Shown here: positions 34,501 through 41,700 of the stretch, piece after piece
Layout of the letters: every line of letters starts with the position of its first letter
Numbering within the stretch: position 1 is the stretch's first letter
DNA from: Rufibacter glacialis
GTDB lineage: Bacteria > Bacteroidota > Bacteroidia > Cytophagales > Hymenobacteraceae
Length of the DNA stretch: 64,000 nt
Direction of reading: 5' to 3'
NCBI RefSeq assembly: GCF_008271745.1
Contig: NZ_VKKZ01000021.1
Coordinates: 124,001-188,000, forward strand
Translations under genes and position numbers: made by a program
The notes under the pieces: generated by a model
Told to the model about the DNA's origin: nothing
The model's input: only the letters and a program-made list of their open reading frames with translations
Databases searched by the model: none

Positions 34501-34621
34501 GGTGCTAGTTCCCGAGAAGAAAACCAGAGGCCGTAAAAAGAAAGAACCCGTAGAAGCTGATGCCTCGGCCCCGGCCGTGAAAGAGAAGAAAACACCCGGC
34601 CGCAAAAAGAAAACCGAATAA
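31595..34621 (+). CDS. uvrA: excinuclease ABC subunit A with extra basic tail
   Basis: The 1008-residue protein has both UvrA ATPase halves: Walker A GISGSGKSS and GVSGSGKSS, signatures LSGGESQRIRLA and LSGGEAQRVKLA. Zinc-finger cysteine pairs are in ACPVCNG, CPECNGYR, CETCEGAG and CETCKGKR. It finds bulky DNA damage and loads UvrB. UvrA is usually about 940 residues; here residues beyond about 948 form an acidic Pro/Glu linker followed by two Lys/Arg clusters, RGRKKK and PGRKKK, reminiscent of histone-tail or AT-hook-like DNA contacts. Monocistronic. Confidence 0.97.
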   Translation: MTPKESTATPVAKNTSSTVDVPFIEVYGAREHNLKNISLKIPRNQLVVFTGISGSGKSSLAFDTIYAEGQRRYMETFSAYARSFLGGLERPNVDKIEGLSPVISIEQKTTSRNPRSTVGTITEIYDFLRLLYARTAEAFSYVTGEKMMKQSDDQIVQHILEHFSGKRTIILAPVVKGRKGHYRELFEQIRKMGFLRARIDGELTELTPKMQVDRYKIHDIEIVIDKLVPSAEDRYRLSTSIQNALQHGKGTALAMDADTNETQFYSRHLMDPATGIAYDDPAPNTFSFNSPYGACPVCNGLGEIEELTEESIVPDKSVSISRGGIAPLGEYRDIWIFSQITALLKRHKTALTVPIQDIPADAWNHLLYGFEEEDPKGKKEPFVFEGVLNFLKKQLESDSDNVRNWVQEYTQQSTCPECNGYRLKKESLHFKLDNKHIGQLSEMDIQELAGWVANLEERLNERQNLIARELLKEIRKRIGFLVDVGLEYLHLHRSVRTLSGGESQRIRLATQIGTQLVGVLYIMDEPSIGLHQRDNEKLIKALQDLRDLGNSVVVVEHDKDMILAADYVVDIGPGAGVHGGQVVTAGTPKEMMESGTTTSDYLSYRRGIPVRKQKREGNGKNLILRGATGHNLKDVTLELPLGKLICVTGVSGSGKSSLIHDTLYPILNKYFFNAKREPLPFKAIEGLEHIDKVIEVDQSPIGRTPRSNPATYTGVFTEIRSLFASMPEAKIRGYAAGRFSFNVKGGRCETCEGAGMRTIEMNFMPDVYVPCETCKGKRYNRETLEVRFKGKSITDVLDMTVETAVEFFEHQPRILRKIQTLNQVGLGYITLGQQATTLSGGEAQRVKLATELSKKDTGRTLYILDEPTTGLHFQDIQHLSDVLNKLVDKGNSVLIIEHNMDLIKVADHVVDIGAEGGAKGGMIVAQGTPEEVAALNLGYTARFLKEELSTSHYIEAPVFVEEPEPEEEPVLVPEKKTRGRKKKEPVEADASAPAVKEKKTPGRKKKTE

Positions 34622-34659
34622 TGTTTCAAGGCTGATTTAGGAGAATCGGCTTTAAAATA
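34622..34659. repeat. IGP copy 10
   Basis: TGTTTCAAGGCTGATTTAG then GAGAATCGGCTTTAAAATA, immediately after the uvrA stop codon. Confidence 0.5.
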
Positions 34660-34660
34660 C

Positions 34661-34705
34661 AAAAACAGAACTGCCTTGCTCTTGGAGCAAGGCAGTTCTG
34701 TTTTT
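34661..34705. terminator. terminator between uvrA and the small lipoprotein gene
   Basis: A perfect 19-bp stem, AAAAACAGAACTGCCTTGC with its complement, a 7-nt loop, and A/T tracts on both sides; it serves both converging genes. Confidence 0.92.
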
Positions 34706-34777
34706 GGGCTTCGCTTCTTAAAATGGGCTGGAAACGTCAACTCTTCTGGAAAGAGAGTCTGCCAGCCACTGTTTTTA

Positions 34778-35005
34778 TTAATGGGCGGCTTCTGTCTGGT
34801 GGGCGGCGGCGTCTGCTTTCACCGTGTCTGCGGGAGCTGGTGTGGCAGGGGCGGGCGCCTCAACCTCTGGCGTGGTGGTGGTTACTTCCTCAGCCAACGC
34901 ATTGCCAGAACCCAGGTCATTAGGGTCTGTATTGGAAGTGTACGTAGAACAGGCAACACCGGCAAACAGAGCGCAAGCCGCAAAGAAAGGCATGATATGT
35001 TTCAT
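34778..35005 (-). CDS. 75-residue lipoprotein, truncated paralogue of the DUF4142 neighbour
   Basis: MKHIMPFFAACALFAGVACSTYTSNTDPNDLGSG is nearly the same as the first 35 residues of the adjacent DUF4142 lipoprotein (STYTSSTDPDDMGTG). It ends after an Ala/Pro/Thr-rich tail and lacks the DUF4142 domain. It is probably lipid-anchored. It may be a remnant of duplication or a small lipoprotein in its own right. An exact TACCTTTG promoter element 19 bp upstream argues that it is still expressed. Confidence 0.75.
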   Translation of the reverse strand: MKHIMPFFAACALFAGVACSTYTSNTDPNDLGSGNALAEEVTTTTPEVEAPAPATPAPADTVKADAAAHQTEAAH

Positions 35006-35024
35006 GGTTTTTGTAAAGTTTGCC

Positions 35025-35032
35025 CAAAGGTA
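35025..35032 (-). promoter_or_regulatory. TAnnTTTG element for the 75-residue lipoprotein
   Basis: Minus-strand TACCTTTG, 19 bp before ATG 35005. Confidence 0.6.
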
Positions 35033-35108
35033 CTCAATTCAGATGATCAAAAACCAATCTGTTCCGTCAGGCCCCTTCCCCCTGCTGCTGTTGTGCGCCC
35101 ATAATCTG

Positions 35109-35147
35109 TGTTTACCGCCGGTTTTCCTGAAACAGGCCTGAAAACAG
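35109..35147. repeat. IGP copy 11
   Basis: TGTTTACCGCCGGTTTTCC then TGAAACAGGCCTGAAAACAG. The TTTC/GAAA core and the right GGCCTGAAAAC are intact. Confidence 0.6.
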
Positions 35148-35204
35148 ACTGCCCGCTCTGTAGGTACAGAACGGGCAGCTTGGTATAGTATGATGGAGGA
35201 GACC

Positions 35205-35873
35205 TTAGTTACTTCTTCCTACCTGTTCATAGACGGGCTGGGCGGCTTTGCGGTGCGCCTGCAGAATAGGCAGGTTTTTGGCCGCGAAGGCTTTTATCTC
35301 CGCGTCTTTCCCGGTTTTGGCCTCACGGTCAAAGTCTGCGATGTCTTTGTCATGGGCGGTGACCATGTGCTGCATGTAGACTTTGTCAAACTCTCCCTCA
35401 GAAAGCTTAGAAAGCATGTCTAGGTGCTGCTGATGCTCTGGCAGGGGCGCGGTGGGCAACGTGATGCCTTTGGCAGCGGCAAGCGCTTTCAGTTCTGTGT
35501 TGGCTTTGGTATGGTCAGTGACCATGCGCTGCCCGTACTGCTTTACCCCGGCCATTTGCCCTTTGGCGGCGGCCATCTTACCGGCCTCCACTTCCATCAG
35601 GCCACCACTGGCGGCACGCATTACAAACTGGTGGTCTAGGTTCTGGCTGGCGGTAGCGCTGTCTGTGCTGGCGCCGGTGGCGGGGTTGTCAAAGGTGGCA
35701 TTGTTGTTGACCTCGGCAACGCTCGCACTGTTGTTGTGGCCGGTACCTACTTTATCCCCTAACAGCCCGTACCCGGTACCCATATCATCTGGATCTGTAC
35801 TGGAAGTATAGGTAGAACAAGCGGCACCCGTCAACAAAGCGGCGGCGGCAAAGATGGGCATCAATTTTTTCAT
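35205..35873 (-). CDS. DUF4142 lipoprotein, array member 1
   Basis: The 222-residue protein has a signal segment and cysteine in TGAACSTYTSS. The DUF4142 domain covers about residues 80-218. The family's histidines are visible in MVTDHTKAN, MVTAHDKDIADF and LPILQAHRK. DUF4142 is a ferritin-like helical bundle of unknown function, common in stress-linked secreted proteins. Start ATG 35873 was chosen at the signal peptide; the frame runs further upstream without homology. It shares its N-terminus with the 75-residue gene downstream. Confidence 0.88.
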   Translation of the reverse strand: MKKLMPIFAAAALLTGAACSTYTSSTDPDDMGTGYGLLGDKVGTGHNNSASVAEVNNNATFDNPATGASTDSATASQNLDHQFVMRAASGGLMEVEAGKMAAAKGQMAGVKQYGQRMVTDHTKANTELKALAAAKGITLPTAPLPEHQQHLDMLSKLSEGEFDKVYMQHMVTAHDKDIADFDREAKTGKDAEIKAFAAKNLPILQAHRKAAQPVYEQVGRSN

Positions 35874-36004
35874 AGCGATAGTATGATCTCTTAGGACAGT
35901 TTTTCTTAAAGTTACTTTTATACGCAGGGTTGCCCCCGGAGTTAGGTTCTGGCTGAACGGGCTCCCAGCCCTGGCATACTTTGGGTTTTGGCCCGGTGAA
36001 AAAA

Positions 36005-36060
36005 GAATGTCCGTGTTTTGAGGGCGTTTCAGTTGAAACACCCTCAAAACACGGACATTC
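36005..36060 (-). terminator. terminator of DUF4142 array member 2
   Basis: A perfect 20-bp stem (GAATGTCCGTGTTTTGAGGG at 36005-36024 with its complement at 36041-36060) and an inner GTTTCAGTTGAAAC palindrome. It lies 24 bp past the stop codon; the T-tract is weak on the minus strand. Confidence 0.75.
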
Positions 36061-36084
36061 ATCTACATTACAGAAAAGCAGGCC

Positions 36085-36987
36085 TTAATCTACCAGGTCT
36101 TCAATTTTGGTGGCCATTTCCTGGTGTGACTTTAACATGGGGAGCGTCTTGGTGGCCAATGCCTTTACCGTGGGGGTTTCGGCACGGGTGCTTTTCATCT
36201 GGAACATGGCAACGTCCATCTTATGGGCGGTTTCCATGGCATCCATGTAGCTTTCATCAAACTCTTTACCCGTTTTGCCTTTCAATTTATCCAATAGCTC
36301 CTGGTGCATGGGCATCAGGGTCTTAGGTAGCGTGATTTTCATTTGGGTAGCCAGGGCCATCTGCTCTTTGCTGGCCCGGGTATGGTGATCTACCATCATC
36401 TGCGCGAATTTCTTCACCTCTGCGTTGGAGGCACTCTGCACCGCCAGTTTTCCGGCCTGTATCTCCAGCATATTGCTGCTGGCAGCTGTCATCATGAAAG
36501 CGGCATCGGTCATGTTGGTCAAGTCCGTGGTAGTACCTCCGGTAGCACCAGTGGTTCCGCCCGTAGTTCCGGTGGTAGTACCTGTTGTGCCTCCGGTGGT
36601 ACCAGTGGTTCCGCCGGTGGTAGTGCCAGTAGTAGTAGTACCGGTAGTAGACCCTGTGGTGCCTCCGGTGGTGCCGGTAGTAGTACCAGTTGTTGTACCA
36701 GTAGTGCCGGTGGTAGAACCGGTTGTGGTTCCGGTGGTCATCCCGCCGGTGGTGCCGGTAGAGCCTGTGGAACCGGTGGTTGTTCCTCCGGTGGTGCCCG
36801 TACCAGTGGTGGTGCTGGACATGGTGCCAGAGGCATTGGCCCGGTTACCGGTAGAAGAACCGGCATTGGCGCTGGTAGAGGTGGTGGTGGTCTCAGCAGT
36901 GGTGCTGTCGGTTCCCGTATTGGTGCTTGTACAGGCTGTGCCCGCAAGCACTGCTCCGGTCATCAGCATTGACATGATGTTTTTCAT
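36085..36987 (-). CDS. DUF4142 lipoprotein with a long Thr/Gly repeat linker, array member 2
   Basis: The 300-residue protein has a signal segment with Cys in LAGTACTST. A low-complexity Thr/Ser/Gly region (about residues 20-160) contains dozens of TTG, TGG and GTT triplets; at DNA level it is degenerate ACC/GGT-type repeats at 36530-36860. A DUF4142 domain follows (MMVDHHTRAS, METAHKMDVAMF, LPMLKSHQEMA). The linker would hold the helical bundle far from the membrane. Repeat length may vary between strains by slippage. ATG 36987 is chosen; ATG 37011 is an alternative. Confidence 0.85.
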   Translation of the reverse strand: MKNIMSMLMTGAVLAGTACTSTNTGTDSTTAETTTTSTSANAGSSTGNRANASGTMSSTTTGTGTTGGTTTGSTGSTGTTGGMTTGTTTGSTTGTTGTTTGTTTGTTGGTTGSTTGTTTTGTTTGGTTGTTGGTTGTTTGTTGGTTGATGGTTTDLTNMTDAAFMMTAASSNMLEIQAGKLAVQSASNAEVKKFAQMMVDHHTRASKEQMALATQMKITLPKTLMPMHQELLDKLKGKTGKEFDESYMDAMETAHKMDVAMFQMKSTRAETPTVKALATKTLPMLKSHQEMATKIEDLVD

Positions 36988-37461
36988 AGTTCTATTTTTA
37001 TTCTCGTTCATCCTGCCCTGTATACGGACTGATAATGAGACAGTTAAGCGATAAATACCGGAACTAATACGGTATTTAAGAGGGTAAAAACGTCCGCTCC
37101 TCTTTTTGAGGCCTCGTTTCCGGTACGGGAGTCTCCCACCAGCACTGCTTGAATCCAGAGGGGGTCGGGTACTGCCCCAGCCATAGAAACCAGGACTACC
37201 GGCAGCGGCAATAGGGTCAAAGGGAAAGTTTCCTGCGCCAGCGGCTGGTTGAGGGGATTGTAGAGCGCGGCTCACCCCTGGGTTCAGAAGCAGGAAAGCG
37301 AGTCTGCAACAACCTGCCCGGCTACAGATATAAGGAGCTTTTGCCGTAAGAATGGGCCGGAAAGGAGATAGCCTTAGCCAGGGATCAGGAACCTCTGGGG
37401 GTAATCAAAAAGAGCCTGCTGTAGCAGCAGGCTCTTTTTGATTATAAGGAAAGGGTGGTGA
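36988..37461. other. 474-bp gap in the DUF4142 array
   Basis: It holds the upstream region of member 2, the terminator of member 3 and a degenerate IGP-like stretch near 37335-37370. No ORF is supported, although the member-2 frame stays open to 37275. Confidence 0.5.
37403..37443 (-). terminator. terminator of DUF4142 array member 3
   Basis: A perfect 19-bp stem, AATCAAAAAGAGCCTGCTG with its complement, and loop TAG, 18 bp past the stop codon. Confidence 0.92.
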
Positions 37462-38118
37462 CTATTTCTTGTCTTCCAGCTCATCTGCGTGGTGTTCATG
37501 CATGCGCAAGGTAGGCAAGGTTCTAATGGCAAATGCTTTCACCGAAGTGGTTTTGGCACCGTTGCTCACTACCTCATACAGGGCAATGTCCTGTTCATGG
37601 GCTGCTTCTATGTCTTCCGTGTATTCTTCATCAAACGCTTTCCCGGTAAGCTTGGAGAGCTTGTCTACCAGCTTCTGGTGATCTGGCATCAGGGCCGTAG
37701 GAAGCGTCACGTTCATTCCGGCGGCCAGTTCAGCCAACTCCTGGTTTGTCTTGGTGTGGTGGTCAATGATCATCTGGGCGAACTGCTTCACTTTGGGATC
37801 GGCTGATCTTTCCAGGGCCAATTTACCCAGCTGCACCTCCATCATGCCACTGCTGGCGGCCTCCATCAGGAACGTGGCTTCGGTAATGGTACGGGTCCCG
37901 TACATCATGGTGCCCGGCACGGTGCCTCCTGGGCTGGTGGTCACCATGGCATCTGCCCTGGCGGTGCTTCCGCTAGTCCCGGCCCCGGCGGTGACTGTGG
38001 CCGCATAGGCATCTGAGGTAGGAACGGTATTAGAGGTATTCGCATCTATCCTGCTGCAGGCGGTTCCGGTAAGAAGGCTGAAACCACCGGCTGTGATCAC
38101 GTACAATAACTTTTTCAT
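37462..38118 (-). CDS. DUF4142 lipoprotein, array member 3
   Basis: The 218-residue protein begins MKKLLYVITAGGFSLLTGTACS. A Thr/Ser/Ala-rich linker to about residue 75 precedes the DUF4142 domain with MIIDHHTKTNQEL, IEAAHEQDIALYE and LPTLRMHEHHADELE. The last motif has an unusual extra His pair. It is closely related to members 2 and 4 in domain order and is read in the same direction, but terminators between members argue for separate transcripts. Confidence 0.9.
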   Translation of the reverse strand: MKKLLYVITAGGFSLLTGTACSRIDANTSNTVPTSDAYAATVTAGAGTSGSTARADAMVTTSPGGTVPGTMMYGTRTITEATFLMEAASSGMMEVQLGKLALERSADPKVKQFAQMIIDHHTKTNQELAELAAGMNVTLPTALMPDHQKLVDKLSKLTGKAFDEEYTEDIEAAHEQDIALYEVVSNGAKTTSVKAFAIRTLPTLRMHEHHADELEDKK

Positions 38119-38210
38119 AGCTTTTCCTTTAAAGCAGTACCCCCTTACCAGCCGTTCAGGGCTTTCTGTGGGCAGGTACTGGCTTGGTGAATACTACGTA
38201 TGTACGCAGG

Positions 38211-38798
38211 TTACTGGAGCTTTTGTTGTTTTTCCAACTCATCTTCCAGTTTCTCGGCCTGTAAAAGGTGAGCGCGCAGCGTAGGCAACCCTTTCTGAGC
38301 GAAGGCTTTCAGCTCCAAGTCTTTGCCTTTCTCCGCCATTTCCTCAAATTTGTCAATGGCCTCTTTGTGGTCTTCTACTATGGCCTCTACGTAGGCTTTG
38401 TCAAAGGTGGCCCCAGCGTTGCCCATGACTTTGTTGTAGACCTCTTGGTGGTCATCGCTCATGGCGTTGGGCACGATCAGGTTCTTGAGGTTGGCGATCT
38501 CCTTCAATTGGGCATTGGACTGGGTGTGGTGGTCCAGCATTAACTGACCGAATTGCCGCACCTGGGGCTGAGTGGCTTTGCTGGAGGCCAAACGCCCCAG
38601 CTCCACCTCAAACATGCCTGCGCTGCCTACCTCGGCCACAAACCAACCTACGTCTTCGTCTTTGCCGGTACTCTCCAGCAGCTTTTCATTGTGCCTTCCG
38701 GCAGCGTCTACAGAGGTGGCCTCATTAGAGGACCCACCGCAAGCAGAAACTAGGCACACGGCGCCGGAGAGCAGTAGATGGAACAGGTGCTTTTTCAT
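38211..38798 (-). CDS. DUF4142 lipoprotein, array member 4
   Basis: The 195-residue protein has lipobox VSAC followed directly by GGSSNEATS, a short linker, and the DUF4142 domain with LMLDHHTQSNAQL, IVEDHKEAIDKFEEM and LPTLRAHLLQAEKLE. It is the shortest and probably least elaborated member of the array. It is the first gene in transcription order and has a canonical lipoprotein signal. Confidence 0.9.
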   Translation of the reverse strand: MKKHLFHLLLSGAVCLVSACGGSSNEATSVDAAGRHNEKLLESTGKDEDVGWFVAEVGSAGMFEVELGRLASSKATQPQVRQFGQLMLDHHTQSNAQLKEIANLKNLIVPNAMSDDHQEVYNKVMGNAGATFDKAYVEAIVEDHKEAIDKFEEMAEKGKDLELKAFAQKGLPTLRAHLLQAEKLEDELEKQQKLQ

Positions 38799-39080
38799 AG
38801 TGTAGATCTTGTACTGATGGCATACAGGAAAGCCTGTACCCGCTTTTTTACGGTTTATACTGTCCAGGGTTCACTACTCTCTTATAATAATACAAAACCG
38901 GCTTCTAAAACGTTCTTATTACCAGTTTCAGCGCCTGCCTTGCCAGAAGAAGGAGATCCTCTTTGCGTGAAACACAGGCGCTTGTACTACCTGACGAGCA
39001 AAAAAAGGCGGGGAGCTTAGGGGCTGTTTTCTCAAAAACTGTCCCTAAGCTCCCCGCTTATCATTTTGTGAAGTTCCCCT
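38799..39080. other. 282-bp gap holding a long hairpin
   Basis: No gene is seen. The 39008-39057 hairpin lies at its right end. Confidence 0.5.
39008..39057. terminator. perfect hairpin with IGP-type core
   Basis: The 15-bp arms GCGGGGAGCTTAGGG/CCCTAAGCTCCCCGC enclose GCTGTTTTCTCAAAAACTGT, which is the IGP core. It follows the minus-strand gene at 39081 by 23 bp and probably ends it. Confidence 0.75.
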
Positions 39081-39548
39081 TTACAGACTCACGCCCTTCT
39101 GCTTACCCGCCTGCCGGATGGCCTCGCGCACCGTGTCCTCATATTCTTCGGGGATGGCGTCAAACTCTATCTGGCCAGTTTGCCCTGAGGTAAGCCGGTA
39201 CAGTAATTTGTCGGGCAGCACCCGCAGCAGGCTGATGCTGGTCCAGGGAAGCGTGACCGGCGCCTGGTTAGAAGCAAGCTTCAGCTCCAGGTGCTCCTCT
39301 GTCACTTGCACATAGGTAGTGCCGCTGGGCTTGCGACGGCGCCACGCTACTATGGTATAGGAGACCGCCAGCGCCAGTTGCAAGAAGGGCAGCAGGTATA
39401 CATTCAGAGAGACTTCCTGGGCGGTGAATTGCCGGTACATCCCTAGCCCCCCCAGAATGAAAAACACCACCCCCATAAACAGGTACAGTTTGGCCAACGT
39501 AGAGCCGCTCTGGTTTACTGGAGCAAGGTTCAAGAAGAATGGGGTCAT
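39081..39548 (-). CDS. two-helix membrane protein with PH-like C-terminal domain
   Basis: The 155-residue protein has two hydrophobic helices (about 20-42 and 49-70) and a cytoplasmic part with beta-strand pattern TTYVQVTEEHLELKL, VTLPWTSISLLRVLPDKLLYRL, GQIEFDAIPEEYEDTV, like short PH-fold (bPH) domains. No named family is certain. It starts 6 bp after the stop codon of the small gene upstream, so the two form an operon. Confidence 0.75.
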   Translation of the reverse strand: MTPFFLNLAPVNQSGSTLAKLYLFMGVVFFILGGLGMYRQFTAQEVSLNVYLLPFLQLALAVSYTIVAWRRRKPSGTTYVQVTEEHLELKLASNQAPVTLPWTSISLLRVLPDKLLYRLTSGQTGQIEFDAIPEEYEDTVREAIRQAGKQKGVSL

Positions 39549-39554
39549 GGCACG

Positions 39555-39740
39555 TTACTTAGAGGATTTACTTTTCCGATCGCGTAGCACCAGGATGAAC
39601 TTGAGCACCAGAAACATCAAAAACCCCAGAAAGGCAAACAGGGTGATGAGGATGTTAGGGTCATCTATGCGCCACATCAAGATCAGGAACGAGATGGTGA
39701 GCATGCAGTTCAGTAACAGGTTGGTGTTAAGGGGTGTCAT
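39555..39740 (-). CDS. 61-residue two-helix membrane protein
   Basis: MTPLNTNLLLNCMLTISFLI opens two hydrophobic helices joined by a short polar turn (RIDDPN), with a basic C-terminus RDRKSKSSK. It is too small for an enzyme. Tight linkage to the following membrane protein (6-bp gap) supports it as real; the two may interact. Confidence 0.6.
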   Translation of the reverse strand: MTPLNTNLLLNCMLTISFLILMWRIDDPNILITLFAFLGFLMFLVLKFILVLRDRKSKSSK

Positions 39741-39802
39741 GTAAGAAAACCTTGGGTGATGAGTAAAGATACAAAGTAGAACCCAGTACCCAAACCAATG
39801 CC

Positions 39803-39842
39803 TGTTTCTGCGTTGCTTTCTTAAAAACGAGGCCTAAACCGG
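39803..39842. repeat. IGP copy 12
   Basis: TGTTTCTGCGTTGCTTTC then TTAAAAACGAGGCCTAAACCGG, 40 bp beyond the hexosaminidase stop codon. Confidence 0.55.
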
Positions 39843-39882
39843 AAAAGTGCCTGCCACGGGAGAAAAAGAAGTTCTTTTGGCC

Positions 39883-41553
39883 TTACTTATCAGCGATTGT
39901 CCACCTGTCAAAATCCTTGAAATAGGCGCTGCCCCAGAACGCGAAGCGCGGCAGCATGGTGGCCCGCACCCTGCGCTTGAAATCTGAGAAGTCCTTCTGT
40001 TTGGGCTGGGTCCAGAGCACCTCACTCAGGGCGGTCATGCGCGGGAACACCATGTACTCCACCTTGCTGGGGTAGCCCATGTACTCGGTCCAGACATTGC
40101 CCTGGGCGCCCAGAATGTATTTCTCCAGCTTGAGCTGCTCCAGTTCAGCGGGAACCGGGTTGAAGTTGTACACGGCATCTAAGGGGTTGTACCCATGAAT
40201 AGCCAGACTGTCTTTGGGGTCTTTGGACTGATAGGCGTCAAAATACAGCGGGTTGCCCGGCGACATGATCACGGGGTGCCGCCGCTGGGCCGCCTCAATG
40301 CCCTGTTTGGCACCGCCCCAGTTCATGATCACCGCCGAGGTGTCCAGCTGCCCTTCCAGAATCTCGTGCCAGCCAATCACCTTCTTGTTCTTCTGGGCCA
40401 GATACCGAGACACCTGCTTGATGAAATAGGTCTGCAGTTCTTTCTCGTCTTTGAGGCCGTTGGCTTTCATGAAGGCCTGCGACTTAGGATCTGCTTTCCA
40501 CCACATCTTGCTGCACTCATCGCCGCCAATGTGGATGTACTCCGAAGGGAAAAGATCGGCCACCTCGTGAAACACGGTCTTCAGGAATTGGAAGGTGCCC
40601 GGGTTAGGTGCCAGCACGTTGTTCTGCCGGTTGTACATGCCCCAGGTGTTGGCCACCTGCCACACGGTGTCTGGGCGGGTGCTGAACTCAGGGTAGGCAG
40701 CAATGATGGCGCGGCTGTGGCCCGGGATGTCAATCTCGGGGATCACGTTGATACCCCGCACGGCCGCATACTTCACCACCTCGCGCACCTGGTCCTGGGT
40801 GTAAAAACCGCCGTAACGGGTAGAGTCATAGCGGGCGGGTGTGTCTTTGAAATGCCCGATGAGCGTGGAGTTGCGCCAGGCTCCTACCTCGGTCAACTTG
40901 GGATAGCTTTTGATCTCCAGGCGCCAGCCCTGGTCATCAGTGAGGTGCCAGTGGAAGGTGTTGAACTTATGGAAAGCCAGGTAATCAAGGTACTTCTTCA
41001 GGAAATCTACTGGGAAAATGTGGCGGCTCACGTCTAAGTGCATGCCGCGGTAGGCGAAACGCGGGTAGTCTTTGACCTCCACCGTAGGAAACGCCACCTG
41101 CTTTTCCTTCTGCAGGGGCAGAAGCTGCAGCAAGGTCTGGATGCCGTGCACCATGCCCGTCACGTCCCGTGCCTTCAACCGGACGGTGGTTCCGCCTGAC
41201 TCCAGCCAGTACATCTCGGGCCGGTTGGCTTCAATGGAATCATAGGCCAGCACGATCCTGGAGTTCCTGCCTATTTTGGTCTGGGGCGTAGCAATTTCCA
41301 GGGTGAGGCCCAACTGGTCTTTGAGTAACCCTTGCAGGTACACCGCCTGCTCCTGGAACGGGGCATCAGCGATGAGCAGGGTGTGCTTGTTCAGGGTCAC
41401 GGGTTTCTCGGCGGTAGCCGTGAACGAGACCGGTTTAGGCACTATGTTGTTGGGCGAGGAGGTTTGGTCTTTAGGCGAAGGAGTTTGCCCCTGGCAGTTG
41501 ACAGAAACCACCATCCCCATCGCGAACAGGAAAGACAGCCAGCGTTTTTTCAT
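39883..41553 (-). CDS. exported GH20 beta-N-acetylhexosaminidase
   Basis: The 556-residue protein has a signal peptide, an N-terminal GH20b domain (about 35-155), then the catalytic barrel with YRGMHLDVSRHIFPVDFLKKYLD, FHWHLTDDQGWRLEIK, PEIDIPGHSRA and the catalytic pair in HIGGDECSKMWW. Such enzymes release terminal GlcNAc/GalNAc from chitin-type or glycoprotein glycans by substrate-assisted catalysis. The C-terminus ends shortly after the barrel. It is preceded by a TACCTTTG promoter element. No polysaccharide-utilisation locus surrounds it. Confidence 0.94.
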   Translation of the reverse strand: MKKRWLSFLFAMGMVVSVNCQGQTPSPKDQTSSPNNIVPKPVSFTATAEKPVTLNKHTLLIADAPFQEQAVYLQGLLKDQLGLTLEIATPQTKIGRNSRIVLAYDSIEANRPEMYWLESGGTTVRLKARDVTGMVHGIQTLLQLLPLQKEKQVAFPTVEVKDYPRFAYRGMHLDVSRHIFPVDFLKKYLDYLAFHKFNTFHWHLTDDQGWRLEIKSYPKLTEVGAWRNSTLIGHFKDTPARYDSTRYGGFYTQDQVREVVKYAAVRGINVIPEIDIPGHSRAIIAAYPEFSTRPDTVWQVANTWGMYNRQNNVLAPNPGTFQFLKTVFHEVADLFPSEYIHIGGDECSKMWWKADPKSQAFMKANGLKDEKELQTYFIKQVSRYLAQKNKKVIGWHEILEGQLDTSAVIMNWGGAKQGIEAAQRRHPVIMSPGNPLYFDAYQSKDPKDSLAIHGYNPLDAVYNFNPVPAELEQLKLEKYILGAQGNVWTEYMGYPSKVEYMVFPRMTALSEVLWTQPKQKDFSDFKRRVRATMLPRFAFWGSAYFKDFDRWTIADK

Positions 41554-41606
41554 TTGTATTGAGCGTTAGCCTTTCTTGCCAAAGGCAGGGCAAGAAAGGG
41601 TTTTGA

Positions 41607-41614
41607 CAAAGGTA
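41607..41614 (-). promoter_or_regulatory. TAnnTTTG element for the hexosaminidase
   Basis: Minus-strand TACCTTTG, 53 bp before ATG 41553 and downstream of the upstream gene's terminator. Confidence 0.6.
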
Positions 41615-41632
41615 AAGCCAATGGCAAGACAG

Positions 41633-41689
41633 AGGCAAACGGAACGGCCTTTCTCCCCTTAACCGGGAGAAAGGCCGTTCCGTTTGCCT
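41633..41689 (-). terminator. 25-bp hairpin between the M28 and GH20 genes
   Basis: A perfect 25-bp stem (41633-41657 with 41665-41689) and 7-nt loop, 11 bp past the M28 stop codon. No long T-tract follows; it is exceptionally long for a simple terminator. Confidence 0.7.
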
Positions 41690-41700
41690 TGCCACAAGGT

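Noticed and set aside
36343-37054. Two plus-strand ORFs of 209 codons rich in Val/Pro or Gly/Ser
   Set aside because: They are antisense translations of the Thr/Gly repeat of the DUF4142 lipoprotein.
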